From VYFG01 sp022827325 (GTDB taxonomy: Bacteria > Pseudomonadota > Gammaproteobacteria > Arenicellales > Poriferihabitantaceae), in assembly GCA_022827325.1 (NCBI GenBank), contig JAJDTE010000143.1:1-64000 (forward strand): a DNA stretch of 64,000 nt, given 5' to 3'. Made by a program: the position numbers and the translations under genes. Within the stretch, counting starts at the first letter, position 1. Each line of letters starts with the position of its first letter. Under the pieces are notes generated by a model, which worked only from the letters and a program-made list of their open reading frames with translations, had not been told where the DNA came from and searched no databases. Below, in pieces: positions 25,387-34,623 of the stretch.

Positions 25387-26556
25387 ATGGAAATACATGA
25401 ATACCAGGCCAAGCAGCTGCTGGGCGAATTCGGCGTGAACATTCCTCCGGGCGGCCTGGCCTACAGTCCGGAACAGGCGGTGTACCGCGCCAGCGAACTG
25501 GGGGGCAGCCGGTGGGTAGTCAAGGCGCAGATCTATTCCGGCGGGCGGGGCAAGGCCGGCGGGATCAAGGTGTGCGGTGACAGCCACGAGATCTGGGATG
25601 CGTCCGAATCGCTGCTCGGGCGAAGGCTGGTCACCGCCCAGACTGGGCCGGCCGGAAAGCCCATTTACCGGCTGTACGTGGAGCCGGCATTCAACATCCT
25701 GAGCGAGAAATATTTCGGCCTCGTTCTGGACCGGAGCCGCGAGTGCATCGTCGCCGTCGGTTCCGCGGAGGGCGGCATGGACATCGAGGAACTGGCGGAG
25801 AGCCGGCCGGATGCCATCATCCGGACCGAGATCGAACCTGCGGTCGGAATGCAGATGTTCCAGGCCAAGCGCCTGGCTTACCAGATCGGGTTCGACGCAC
25901 AGGATACCGGCCAGGCGGCAAACATCTTTCTGCGCGCCTACCGGGCGTTTCGCGACCTGGATGCGACCATGCTGGAAATCAATCCCCTGGCGGTAACCGC
26001 CGAAGGCGGGGTCCTGGCCCTGGATGCCAAGATGACATTCGATGACAACGCCCTGTTCCGCCACTCGATGATTTCCGAGTTCCGGGACAAGTCGCAGGAA
26101 GATCCGAACGAGATGGAGGCGGCCGACCGGGGACTGAGCTACGTGGGGCTCGAAGGCAACATCGGCTGTATCGTCAACGGCGCGGGGCTGGCCATGGCCA
26201 CCATGGACATCATCAAGCTCCGGGGGGGAGAACCCGCCAATTTCATGGATATCGGCGGCGGTGCTTCACCCAGCCGGGTGGCAAAGGCATTCCGGCTGGT
26301 TCTGTCCGACCCGAAGGTGAAGGCAATCCTGGTCAACATCTTTGCCGGAATCAATCGTTGCGACTGGGTCGCGGAAGGCGTGATCGAGGCGGTAAGACGA
26401 TTCGAGCCCGGGATTCCGGTGGTGGTCCGCCTGTCGGGCACCAACATGGACGAAGGCCTGCGGATGATTCGTGAATCGGGCCTTCAGATCCAATCAACCG
26501 ACACTCTCGACGGCGCGGTCAAGGCGGCGGTCGAATCCATTTCGGAGAAAGGCTGA
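25387..26556 (+). CDS. mtkA: malate--CoA ligase, beta (ATP-grasp) subunit
   Basis: A 389-residue ATP-grasp protein related to succinyl-CoA synthetase beta (SucC). Motifs: MEIHEYQAKQLLGEFGV, the VVKAQIYSGGRGKAGG loop, ATMLEINPLAVT, NGAGLAMATMDIIK and FMDIGGGAS. Between mclA and the alpha-subunit gene this is malate thiokinase rather than succinyl-CoA synthetase; MtkA proteins have about this length. It forms malyl-CoA from malate, CoA and ATP for the preceding lyase. The start codon overlap with mtkB (TGATG) shows coupling. Confidence 0.9.
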   Translation: MEIHEYQAKQLLGEFGVNIPPGGLAYSPEQAVYRASELGGSRWVVKAQIYSGGRGKAGGIKVCGDSHEIWDASESLLGRRLVTAQTGPAGKPIYRLYVEPAFNILSEKYFGLVLDRSRECIVAVGSAEGGMDIEELAESRPDAIIRTEIEPAVGMQMFQAKRLAYQIGFDAQDTGQAANIFLRAYRAFRDLDATMLEINPLAVTAEGGVLALDAKMTFDDNALFRHSMISEFRDKSQEDPNEMEAADRGLSYVGLEGNIGCIVNGAGLAMATMDIIKLRGGEPANFMDIGGGASPSRVAKAFRLVLSDPKVKAILVNIFAGINRCDWVAEGVIEAVRRFEPGIPVVVRLSGTNMDEGLRMIRESGLQIQSTDTLDGAVKAAVESISEKG

Positions 26557-27449
26557 TGGCGATACTGATCAATCGGGACACGCCCATACTGGTCCAGGGG
26601 TTCACCGGGAAGATCGCCACTTTCCACAGTACCGAAATGATTGATTACGGGTCGAACGTCGTGGGCGGCGTGACCCCCGGGAAAGGGGGCACAAGGCACC
26701 TTGAGCGGCCCGTGTTCAACTCGGTTCATGACGCGGTATCGGAAACCGGCGCCGAGGCAAGCATCATTTTCGTGCCGCCCGCGTTCGCGGCCGACAGCAT
26801 CATGGAGGCGGTGGATGGCGGGATTCAACTCTGTGTTGCCATCACGGACGGGATACCGGCCCAGGACATGCTGCGGGTCAAGCGTTACATGAGGCGGGTC
26901 AAGAAGGAACGGCGCATGCTGCTGATCGGTCCGAACTGTGCGGGTGTCATCAGTCCCGGAAAGTCCATGCTGGGAATCATGCCGGGACACATCTACAAGG
27001 CGGGCAGCATCGGCATCGTCAGCCGTTCAGGCACCCTCGGATACGAGGCGGCGTATCAACTCAAGCAGGTGGGGGCCGGGGTGTCCACCTCGGTCGGAAT
27101 TGGCGGCGATCCGATCAACGGCAGTTCCTTCAGGGATCACCTCGAACGGTTCGAGCAGGACAACGAAACCCGGGTGGTGCTCATGATCGGGGAGATCGGC
27201 GGACCCCAGGAGATCGAGGCGGCGAAGTTCTGTCGGGAAAACATGTCCAAGCCCGTGATCGGCTATATCGCCGGCCTGACGGCCCCGAAAGGCAGACGCA
27301 TGGGGCACGCCGGGGCGATCGTCAACACCGCCGGCGAGAGCGCCCGGGAAAAGGTCGAAATGCTGAAGGAGAACAATGTGACCATTGTTCCCTCTCCGGC
27401 CCAGTTTGCCGAAACGGTCCTGTCAGCTGCCGGCTCTCTCGTAACATAG
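26556..27449 (+). CDS. mtkB: malate--CoA ligase, alpha subunit
   Basis: A 297-residue SucD-like subunit that binds CoA and carries the phosphorylated histidine. Motifs: ILVQGFTGKIATFHS (CoA-binding Rossmann loop), VVGGVTPGKGG, LIGPNCAGVISP, GIVSRSGTLGYEAAYQL, and RMGHAGAIV, whose His is the phosphorylation site. Third gene of the mclA-mtkA-mtkB operon. ATG 26556 shares its A with the mtkA stop. Confidence 0.92.
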   Translation: MAILINRDTPILVQGFTGKIATFHSTEMIDYGSNVVGGVTPGKGGTRHLERPVFNSVHDAVSETGAEASIIFVPPAFAADSIMEAVDGGIQLCVAITDGIPAQDMLRVKRYMRRVKKERRMLLIGPNCAGVISPGKSMLGIMPGHIYKAGSIGIVSRSGTLGYEAAYQLKQVGAGVSTSVGIGGDPINGSSFRDHLERFEQDNETRVVLMIGEIGGPQEIEAAKFCRENMSKPVIGYIAGLTAPKGRRMGHAGAIVNTAGESAREKVEMLKENNVTIVPSPAQFAETVLSAAGSLVT

Positions 27450-27883
27450 GCGGGAACCCTGCCCGGGTGCGTCAACCCCGCCAGGGTAAACGGCGTGACC
27501 TCACTCCGCAGTCCGCAGCAACCCATACACCATGGCGCCAGGCACACCACCCACTCGTGCGGCGCCATGACCTCGTGCCCTCGATGATCGGCCATGTGCC
27601 TGGTTCGAATTCGCCCAATGGGGCAACATCGACCTCGACACCTTCTTGTGCCGCTCCCGGGAGGCGGCGGCCATTGATACCCGAAATCACTGCAGGGAAA
27701 TTCCAATACAAGTAAAGTCTCTGTAAAATCAATCTGTTAGAATACCATTCCCTAATTCAACAGCAGACAATTACCATTGATGGAACACACTTTCATATAC
27801 ATTCCGGTGGTCTTGCCCGTGACCGATGTGCCCGGTCTGGGGCTTTTCATGCCACGGGTGCTGCTCGAGTTTGGGTGAGAACG
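27450..27883. other. intergenic region upstream of the SHMT-like gene
   Basis: About 430 bases. No RNA gene was recognised: GGTTCGAATTC near 27603 resembles a tRNA T-loop but no cloverleaf can be drawn around it. Bases 27700-27790 are AT-rich and probably hold the promoter of the next gene. A 32-codon open frame (27780-27878) ends just before the SHMT-like start. Confidence 0.45.
27780..27878 (+). CDS. possible short upstream ORF before the SHMT-like gene
   Basis: A 32-codon frame starting ATG GAA CAC and ending TGA five bases before the SHMT-like ATG at 27884. The peptide is hydrophobic (FIYIPVVLPVTDVPGLGLFM) and resembles no known leader. Because it ends where the ribosome binding site of the next gene lies, it could couple or modulate translation, but it may be a chance frame. 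Confidence 0.25.
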   Translation: MEHTFIYIPVVLPVTDVPGLGLFMPRVLLEFG

Positions 27884-29173
27884 ATGATGCGCCCTGACAA
27901 CGCCCCCCCGGGTCATCTGTCGCGCTCTCTGGCCGAGGTCGATCCGCCGGTCCGTGCGGCGCTCGACAGTGAGGCGTCCCGCCAATACGCGCAGATTGAG
28001 CTCATCGCCTCGGAAAACATCATGAGCCGTGCGGTGCTCGAGGCACTCGGGCACGAGATCGGAAACAAGACGCTGGAAGGTTATCCCGCAAACCGCTTCC
28101 ACGGCGGCGGCGAGAATGTTGACGTCGTCGAACGCCTCGCCATCGAGCGCACGAAGGAACTCTTCGGTGCGACCTATGCCAATGTCCAGCCGCACTCGGG
28201 CACACAGGCCAATCAGGCCGTGTTCTTCGTGCTGCTACGCCCCGGAGACCGGATCCTGAGTCTGGATCTGGCAGCTGGCGGACACCTCAGCCATGGTGCT
28301 GGAGCAAACCTCTCGGGACGCTGGTTCGACTCCCATCACTACGGTGTGGACCGCGCGAGCGGTCTGCTGGATTACGACGCGATCGAGACCCGGGCCCGCG
28401 AGGTGCGTCCGGCGCTGTTGATCGCCGGCGGGTCGGCTTATCCGCGTGTCATCGACTTCGAACGCATGGCCCGGATCGCGGAAGCAGTCGAAGCACGGTT
28501 ACTGGTGGACATGGCACACATCGCCGGGCTCGTCGCTGCCGACGCGCACCCCTCGCCCCTGCCTCATGCCGACATCGTTACCTGCACCACGACCAAAACC
28601 TTGCGCGGACCCCGGGGCGGCGTCATCCTCGCGCAATCAGACGAATTCGCAAAACGCCTTCAATCCGCAGTCTTCCCCGGTGTCCAGGGAAGCCTTCACC
28701 CCAACGTTCTCGCCGCCAAGGCAGTGTGCCTGGGCGAAGCCCTTCGCCCGGAGTTCAGAGTCTATGGGCAGCGCGTCGTGCAAAACGCGCGCGTGCTCGC
28801 CGCCACGCTCGCGGACCGCGGCATCGGGATAGTTGGCGGCGGCACCGACACCCACATGGTGCTGCTCGATCTCGCATCGGTGGGCCTTCTCGGCCAACAG
28901 GCTGAAACTGTGCTGGCCAAGGCCGGCATCACATCCAACAAGAACCCGGTCCCGTTCGACGCGCGAAGCCCTTCGAAATGGACCGGGTTGCGACTGGGCG
29001 TCTCGGCCGTGACGACACGCGGCCTTGCGCCCCCTGATATGGAAGTACTTGGGGCGTGCATCGCCGATCTGCTGCATGGCGAGTCCCGTTCGGACCCCGG
29101 CCCGGCGCTTGCCCAGGCAGAACCCATCATCGCCCGGCTCGCTCAGAGCGTAGACTGGTACGGCACGACATGA
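27884..29173 (+). CDS. serine hydroxymethyltransferase-like PLP enzyme with altered active site
   Basis: A 429-residue SHMT-fold enzyme. The fold is clear: IELIASENIMS, LEGYPANRFHGGGENVD, NVQPHSGTQAN, AGGHLSHG, DMAHIAGLVAA, PLP-binding Lys238 in TTTKTLRGPRGG and the carboxylate Arg in TGLRLGVSA. But three active-site residues of E. coli GlyA differ: Tyr55 is Thr63, Tyr65 is His73 and His228 is Thr237. Real SHMTs keep these, so this may catalyse a related aldol-type or alpha-methylserine-type reaction rather than the glycine-serine conversion. Its place after mclA-mtkAB still suggests one-carbon or glyoxylate/serine metabolism. ATG 27884 is preferred to GTG 27875; ATG 27887 is possible. Confidence 0.8.
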   Translation: MMRPDNAPPGHLSRSLAEVDPPVRAALDSEASRQYAQIELIASENIMSRAVLEALGHEIGNKTLEGYPANRFHGGGENVDVVERLAIERTKELFGATYANVQPHSGTQANQAVFFVLLRPGDRILSLDLAAGGHLSHGAGANLSGRWFDSHHYGVDRASGLLDYDAIETRAREVRPALLIAGGSAYPRVIDFERMARIAEAVEARLLVDMAHIAGLVAADAHPSPLPHADIVTCTTTKTLRGPRGGVILAQSDEFAKRLQSAVFPGVQGSLHPNVLAAKAVCLGEALRPEFRVYGQRVVQNARVLAATLADRGIGIVGGGTDTHMVLLDLASVGLLGQQAETVLAKAGITSNKNPVPFDARSPSKWTGLRLGVSAVTTRGLAPPDMEVLGACIADLLHGESRSDPGPALAQAEPIIARLAQSVDWYGTT

Positions 29174-29584
29174 CCGACTTTGAATAATCCTCTTCCAGGT
29201 GGCCACACATCATGATACGCCATGGTCCACCGCTCCTTGCCCGCACCCAGCGCACTGCTACCGACGACAGCATCAGGGGGATTCCGGGGCATGTTGTCCG
29301 CAGTGAACGGATTCACTGGCAGGAGAATGTAACAGTCTACTCGATCGTGTCCTCCAAGGTAGTAGGGCGTCACGGTCGCATCGTCTGTATAGTCCCTCAG
29401 GCCTCTGAACCAGATGAGCATGGACTCACCGGTTTGATCCGGGCAGCACAATCTCGAAAGACCATGGAGGAAGAAGGCCGGCAATTCTGACCGGCCGTCC
29501 CGAATGGGCGATCTCCGACAAAGGGGTTTAACTTCCCGAATTTGTGCCGATTTATTGGGTGAACGATCCCTGCAGAACGGAACC
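29174..29584. other. intergenic stretch, no gene seen
   Basis: About 410 bases between the SHMT-like gene and degP. Open frames on both strands do not look like proteins. A frame from 29504 runs into degP but lacks a signal peptide at its start, so it is not used. No convincing terminator or promoter was found. Confidence 0.4.
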
Positions 29585-30943
29585 ATGCTGTCCAGAGTCC
29601 CGTGCGCCCTTCTCGGTGCCGGCCTTCTTTTCCTCCTCGGGCTGTCCGGCCCCGCCCATGCCCTGTTGCCCGCCCGGGTGGATGGCGAGCCCCTGCCCAG
29701 CCTGGCGCCGATGCTGGAAAATGTCCTCCCGGCGGTGGTGAACATCTCCACCACTACCCGGATCCGGACCACGGATCACCCTTTGATGCAGGATCCGTTC
29801 TTCCGCCGGTTCCTCGGCCCGCGCGAGCGGGAGGGCAGCAGCCTCGGTTCCGGGGTCATCGTCGATGCCGTGAACGGCTACATTCTCACGAACCACCATG
29901 TCATCGACCGGGCCGACGAGATCACCGTCACCACCAACGACGGCCGGTCCATGGAAGCAACCCTGGTGGGCTCCGATGAGGACAGCGACGTCGCAGTCAT
30001 CCAGGTGCGGGGAGACAACCTGCAGGCCATTGCCATCGGCAGGTCCGCGGAACTTCGCGTGGGCGATTTCGTGGTGGCCATCGGCAGCCCGTTCGGGCTC
30101 AGCCAGACCGTGACCTCCGGCATCGTCAGCGCCCTCGGCCGCAGCGGCCTCGGGATCGAGGGCTATGAGGATTTCATCCAGACCGACGCCTCCATCAACC
30201 CAGGCAACTCCGGGGGCGCGCTGGTGAATCTCCGCGGGGAACTGGTCGGCATCAACACCGCGATCCTGTCCCGCGGCGGCGGGAGCATCGGCATCGGCCT
30301 TTCCATACCCGTCGACATGGCCGGCGCGCTGATGTCCCAGATTATTGAGCACGGCGACGTGCAGCGCGGCATCCTCGGTGTGGCCATGCAGGATCTCACG
30401 CCCCGGCTGGCGGAAGCCTTCGGCATCCCGGGCAGGCGCGGCGCCGTGGTCTCCCAGGTGGTTCCCGGCTCCGCGGCGGAGGAAATCGGCATGCAGTCGG
30501 GTGATGTCATCGTCGGCTTCGACAACGCCGAGATCCACGACAGCGCCGACCTCCGAAACGCCGTGGGACTGCTGCGCACGGGTGACAAGGGCACCGTGGC
30601 CTTCTACCGGGGCGGCCGGCTGATCGAGCGGGAAGTCACCATCCACGATCCGCGGAAGGTCGCGAATGTCCAGGGCAAGGCCCCGGCAGACAGCCGTTTT
30701 GCCGGCGCAGCCTTCGAGGGGGTGACTTCCGAGGACGGCGAGAAGGCCATCCGGGTCACCGGCATCGAACCCGGCAGTCCCGCGGCCCGCACGGGCATCG
30801 TCCCGGGCGACGTGATCTATTCGGTCAACCGGCATCGGATCGAGTCGGTGGACGACCTGTCGAATGTCGTCGAGCGGTCGGACGGCGTGCTCCTGATGCG
30901 CCTGCTGCGCGACGGACGGGCCCTGTTCCTGGTGGTGAAGTAG
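29585..30943 (+). CDS. degQ: DegP/HtrA (Do family) periplasmic serine protease
   Basis: A 452-residue protein with a signal peptide (LLGAGLLFLLGLSGPAHA). The trypsin-like domain carries the triad His105 (LTNHHVID), Asp135 (EDSDVAVIQ) and Ser209 (PGNSGGAL). Two PDZ domains follow, about 260-350 (GILGVAMQDL) and 370-450. It degrades or refolds damaged envelope proteins. Length fits DegQ or DegP; the short loop before the active site is nearer to DegQ, so the symbol is a choice. The ATG at 29585 places the signal peptide at the N-terminus. Confidence 0.92.
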   Translation: MLSRVPCALLGAGLLFLLGLSGPAHALLPARVDGEPLPSLAPMLENVLPAVVNISTTTRIRTTDHPLMQDPFFRRFLGPREREGSSLGSGVIVDAVNGYILTNHHVIDRADEITVTTNDGRSMEATLVGSDEDSDVAVIQVRGDNLQAIAIGRSAELRVGDFVVAIGSPFGLSQTVTSGIVSALGRSGLGIEGYEDFIQTDASINPGNSGGALVNLRGELVGINTAILSRGGGSIGIGLSIPVDMAGALMSQIIEHGDVQRGILGVAMQDLTPRLAEAFGIPGRRGAVVSQVVPGSAAEEIGMQSGDVIVGFDNAEIHDSADLRNAVGLLRTGDKGTVAFYRGGRLIEREVTIHDPRKVANVQGKAPADSRFAGAAFEGVTSEDGEKAIRVTGIEPGSPAARTGIVPGDVIYSVNRHRIESVDDLSNVVERSDGVLLMRLLRDGRALFLVVK

Positions 30944-31066
30944 ACTTTCCGCCGTTCCGCTGCCGCTTGCGGGCGCATCCTCTCCCTTGCGCCGGACAAA
31001 TGATGTATTTTCTCCACTGTCTGCCGGGCCATGGGCCTTGCATGGCCGGCATGCTGCAACTTCATC

Positions 31067-31762
31067 ATGACAGAATTCCTCCTGGCGATTACCCTCTTTG
31101 TCGTGGCCCATGCCGTGCCGCCGGCTCCCCCGGTGCGCCGGCGCCTGGTCTCCGTCCTCGGCCGGCGCCTGTACCTGACCGTCTACTCCCTCGCCTCCCT
31201 TGTCCTCCTTGCCTGGGTCATTTCCGCCGCTGTCAGGGCCCCGCTCATTCTGCTCTGGGCGCCGACGGGCTGGCAGTGGGTGGTGCCCGTCGCCGCGATG
31301 CCGCTGGCGTTCTGGTTCCTCGTCGCCGGCCTCGCCGAAGCCAACCCGCTTTCCATTTCTTTCCGTCGCCGTGACCCGGCCGTCCCTCTTCCCCCGATTG
31401 TCCGGATCACCCGCCACCCCGTGATCTGGGGCTTCCTGATCTGGGCAGGGGCACATGTTCCGCCCAACGGCGATGTCGTCTCGCTCATCCTGTTCGGTGG
31501 GATGACCGCCCTTGCCGCGGCGGGCATTCCCATGCTCGAGCGGCGTGCCCGGCAGCGGCTCGGCGACCTGCAGTGGCGGGAAATGTCACGAACCACTTCC
31601 GTCTTCCCTTTTGCCGCCGTCCTCTCGGGAAGGTCCGGACTCCGCGTGAACGGCCCGTTCCTCCAGCATGCCATCGCGGGGATCGCCGCCTACCTGTGGT
31701 TCCTCCTTAAGGGCCACGAATGGCTGATCGGGGTCGACCCGCTGGCATGGCTCTCCTGGTGA
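31067..31762 (+). CDS. nnrU: NnrU family membrane protein
   Basis: A 231-residue membrane protein with about five or six hydrophobic helices. The sequence RRLYLTVYSLASLVLLAWV, PIVRITRHPVIWGFLIWAGAH and the LFGGMTALAAAG region match NnrU, found near denitrification genes and linked to nitrite/nitric oxide metabolism (isoprenylcysteine methyltransferase-like fold). nnrS follows 19 bases downstream. No ribosome binding site is obvious before ATG 31067. Confidence 0.85.
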   Translation: MTEFLLAITLFVVAHAVPPAPPVRRRLVSVLGRRLYLTVYSLASLVLLAWVISAAVRAPLILLWAPTGWQWVVPVAAMPLAFWFLVAGLAEANPLSISFRRRDPAVPLPPIVRITRHPVIWGFLIWAGAHVPPNGDVVSLILFGGMTALAAAGIPMLERRARQRLGDLQWREMSRTTSVFPFAAVLSGRSGLRVNGPFLQHAIAGIAAYLWFLLKGHEWLIGVDPLAWLSW

Positions 31763-31781
31763 CCTGAAGCAGTCTCCCCGC

Positions 31782-32939
31782 ATGCGACACGTCCTTTTCA
31801 GCCACGGTTTCCGTCCGTTCTTTCTTGGCGGCGCCCTCTGGGCCGCGGCCACCATGCTGTTCTGGGCCGCCCTGCTGACCGGGCACATCACGTTCGAGAC
31901 CCCCTACGGCGTCGTCGTATGGCATTCCCATGCACTCCTTTTCGGGTACGGATCGGCGATCGTGGCCGGCTTCCTGCTGACCGCCATACCGAACTGGACC
32001 GGGCGCCCGCCGGTCGGCGGCCCGGTGTTATTTGTCCTGTTCGCTGTCTGGCTGTCGGGCCGGGTGGCGGTCCTGCTCGCGGGCACGGTCGGGCTTGTTG
32101 CCGCGGCCATCGTCGACAGCCTCTTCCTGCTCGGAATGTCCGCCGTCGTCTTCCGGGAGATTGTCGCCGGGCGGAATCGCCGCAATCTCACCGTGGCAGT
32201 GATCGTGCTCCTTTATTGCCTGACCAATATCGCCTTTCATCTCGAGCTTATCCAGAGCGGCTATCCGTTCCATGCCACCAAGGCGGCGGTTTCGGTTCTC
32301 GTCATCCTGATCATGCTGATCGGCGGCCGGATCATTCCCGGCTTCACCCGGAACTGGCTTACGGCCCAGGGCGCCCGGGCGCTTCCGGCGCCATTCAGTG
32401 CATTCGACCGGCTCGCGCTCGGTGTCGCCGTGTCCGCCCTGGCGATCTGGACCGTCTTCCCGTGGTGGCGGCTTACGGGCTGGACGCTCCTCCTGGCCGC
32501 GCTCATCCAGGCCGTCCGTCTTGCACGCTGGTCGGGCCACCGCACCTTCCGCGAACCCCTCGTTCTGATCCTGCATGTCGGCTATGCCTTCGTGCCGCTG
32601 GGCTTCGCCGCCGTCGGGGGCGCCATCCTGTGGCCCTACGCCGTTCCCGTCTCCGGATCGCTGCATGCCTGGACCACCGGGGCGATCGGCGTGATGACCC
32701 TCGCCGTCATGACCCGTGCAAGCAGGGGGCATTCCGGACGCCCCCTGACCGCCCCCGCCTCCACGCAGTTCATCTACCTGCTCGTGCTCCTTTCGGCCAT
32801 CGCCCGGCTCGCCGCGGCCCTGCTGCCGGAATCGGCATTCCCGCTTCTCGTGTTCTCCTCCCTTGCGTGGGCGGCCGCCTTCTCCGCCTTCGTGATCTTC
32901 TACGGCCCGATGCTCCTGGAGTCCCGCGGGGAGGACTGA
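31782..32939 (+). CDS. nnrS: NnrS family haem/copper membrane protein
   Basis: A 385-residue protein with about 12 hydrophobic segments. The start LFSHGFRPFFLGGALWA, WHSHALLFGYGSAIVAGFLLTAIPNWTGR, IPGFTRNW, and HAWTTGAIGVMTLAVMTRASRGHSG are the signature histidine-rich stretches of NnrS. The family binds haem and copper and protects iron-sulfur proteins or metabolism from nitric oxide. It pairs with nnrU and fits the nitrate-respiring lifestyle; no nitrite or NO reductase gene is in the window. Confidence 0.92.
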   Translation: MRHVLFSHGFRPFFLGGALWAAATMLFWAALLTGHITFETPYGVVVWHSHALLFGYGSAIVAGFLLTAIPNWTGRPPVGGPVLFVLFAVWLSGRVAVLLAGTVGLVAAAIVDSLFLLGMSAVVFREIVAGRNRRNLTVAVIVLLYCLTNIAFHLELIQSGYPFHATKAAVSVLVILIMLIGGRIIPGFTRNWLTAQGARALPAPFSAFDRLALGVAVSALAIWTVFPWWRLTGWTLLLAALIQAVRLARWSGHRTFREPLVLILHVGYAFVPLGFAAVGGAILWPYAVPVSGSLHAWTTGAIGVMTLAVMTRASRGHSGRPLTAPASTQFIYLLVLLSAIARLAAALLPESAFPLLVFSSLAWAAAFSAFVIFYGPMLLESRGED

Positions 32940-33071
32940 AGACCCGGGCCGAGGCGGGACCGGGAGGAGTGCTTTGGGGAGCCATAAGGGATTCCTTTCG
33001 CAAATGCGTGGACTTGGCCGGTGCCCGTCGCCATAATCCCCCCGTCGACGGACCCGATGCGTGCACGTGCA

Positions 33072-33758
33072 ATGCCCGACCAGCTGATCGCCCCCTCCAT
33101 ACTCTCCGCGGATTTCGCCCGGCTGGGCGAGGAGGTGGACAATGTCCTCGCTGCGGGCGCGGACATGGTGCATTTCGACGTCATGGACAACCACTACGTC
33201 CCGAATCTCACCGTCGGCCCGCTGATCTGCGAGGCCCTGCGCGGACACGGCGTCACCGCCCCCATCGACGTGCATCTCATGGTCAAGCCGGTGGACCGGA
33301 TCATTCCGGATTTCGCCGCCGCCGGCGCAACCTACATCACCTTCCACCCGGAGGCGTCCGAACATGTCGACCGGTCCCTCCAGCTGATCCGTTCCGAGAA
33401 CTGCCGGCCGGGCCTGGTGTTCAATCCCGCCACGCCGCTGGATGCGCTGGAATACGTGATGGACAAGATCGACATGATCCTGCTCATGTCGGTCAACCCC
33501 GGGTTCGGCGGCCAGTCGTTCATCCCCGCCACGCTGGACAAGCTGAAGAAGGCCCGGCGCCTGATCGAAGCGAGCGGCCGTGACATCCGCCTGGAAGTCG
33601 ACGGCGGGGTGAAGGTGGACAACATCGCCGAGATCGCCCGGGCCGGTGCCGACACCTTTGTCGCGGGCAGCGCCATCTTCGGCGCAGGAAGGTCCGAAGA
33701 CCCCAACCGGTACGATACCGTGGTCACCTCCATGCGGGACCAGCTGGCAACGATCTGA
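33072..33758 (+). CDS. rpe: ribulose-phosphate 3-epimerase
   Basis: A 228-residue TIM-barrel enzyme that interconverts ribulose 5-phosphate and xylulose 5-phosphate in the pentose phosphate or Calvin pathway. Motifs: APSILSADFARLGEE, MVHFDVMDNHYVPNLTVGP (catalytic Asp, metal His), DVHLMV, FHPEAS, VNPGFGGQSF and LEVDGGV (second catalytic Asp). ATG 33072 gives the usual family N-terminus. It is followed by gph and trp genes, the classic rpe-gph-trpEG order of proteobacteria. Confidence 0.96.
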   Translation: MPDQLIAPSILSADFARLGEEVDNVLAAGADMVHFDVMDNHYVPNLTVGPLICEALRGHGVTAPIDVHLMVKPVDRIIPDFAAAGATYITFHPEASEHVDRSLQLIRSENCRPGLVFNPATPLDALEYVMDKIDMILLMSVNPGFGGQSFIPATLDKLKKARRLIEASGRDIRLEVDGGVKVDNIAEIARAGADTFVAGSAIFGAGRSEDPNRYDTVVTSMRDQLATI

Positions 33759-33771
33759 TTCCCCCTTCAAT

Positions 33772-34485
33772 ATGCAACCACTGACGGCCCGCACGCTGCT
33801 GTTCGACCTCGACGGCACCCTGATGGACACGGTGCCGGATATCGCCGGCGCCGCCAATCGCACCATGCGTGCCCTCGGCCTTGCGGAAAGGCCGGAGGAG
33901 GACCTGCGCATGTGGACCGGCAACGGTTCGGACAGGCTGATCAAGCGCACCATCACCGGGGAATGGGACGGGGAGCCGGACCCCGCGTTGCTGGAACGGG
34001 CGCTGCCGCTCTTCTTCGATCTCTACGCCAAACACATCCACGAGCGGAGCCGGTTCTACCCCGGCGTGGAGGAGACCATGGCGCGCCTTCGCGCGGAGGG
34101 CTTCACTCTCGCCTGCGTGACCAACAAGCCCGACCGTCACACCGGCCTGCTCCTGGAGGTTTCGGGCCTGTCCCGCCACCTGTCGACCTGGGTGGGCGGC
34201 AACACCATCGGGGTGCGCAAGCCGGACCCGGGCCAGCTGCTGCATGCCGCCGAGACCCTCGGCAGCGCCCCATCGGAATGCGTCATGATCGGAGACTCCA
34301 TGAACGATATCCAGGCCGCGCGGGCTGCGGGCATGCGGGTGATCTGCCTGACCTACGGCTACAACCAGGGGGTGGACCTGCGAACGGGCAGTCCGGACCG
34401 CCTGCTCGATGATTTCCGGGAACTCGTCGAGCATCTTGCGCCGGCATCCGGAATCAGCGACCGTAAGCTATCCTCCGTGGTCTGA
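33772..34485 (+). CDS. gph: phosphoglycolate phosphatase
   Basis: A 237-residue HAD-superfamily phosphatase. Motif I is LLFDLDGTLMDT (nucleophile Asp), followed by a helical cap, VTNKPDRHT (motif II), RKPDP (motif III Lys) and GDSMNDIQAARAAG (motif IV). It removes 2-phosphoglycolate produced by DNA repair or Rubisco oxygenation. It starts 13 bases after rpe, with which it is probably co-transcribed. Confidence 0.93.
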   Translation: MQPLTARTLLFDLDGTLMDTVPDIAGAANRTMRALGLAERPEEDLRMWTGNGSDRLIKRTITGEWDGEPDPALLERALPLFFDLYAKHIHERSRFYPGVEETMARLRAEGFTLACVTNKPDRHTGLLLEVSGLSRHLSTWVGGNTIGVRKPDPGQLLHAAETLGSAPSECVMIGDSMNDIQAARAAGMRVICLTYGYNQGVDLRTGSPDRLLDDFRELVEHLAPASGISDRKLSSVV

Positions 34486-34558
34486 ATACCGGACCCAGAA
34501 CCGCATCGGACGCCGGCAGACTCCCCCTTTCCCGGCGACGCCGTCCCGTCCTTTCCGC

Positions 34559-34586
34559 TGGACTTTGTGCCGCATCCGGGTACAAT
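34559..34586 (+). promoter_or_regulatory. probable trp promoter
   Basis: TACAAT (34581-34586) with TGGACT (34559-34564) 16 bases upstream, each 4 or 5 of 6 to the sigma-70 consensus. Transcription would start near 34593, about 30 bases before the Trp-rich leader ORF and some 147 bases before trpE. Confidence 0.5.
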
Positions 34587-34623
34587 CCGCCAGCGAACCC
34601 GATTCATTCACGCGGTTTACCGC

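Noticed and set aside
27595..27625. GGTTCGAATTC resembling a tRNA T-loop
   Set aside because: No matching acceptor, D or anticodon stems can be drawn around it.
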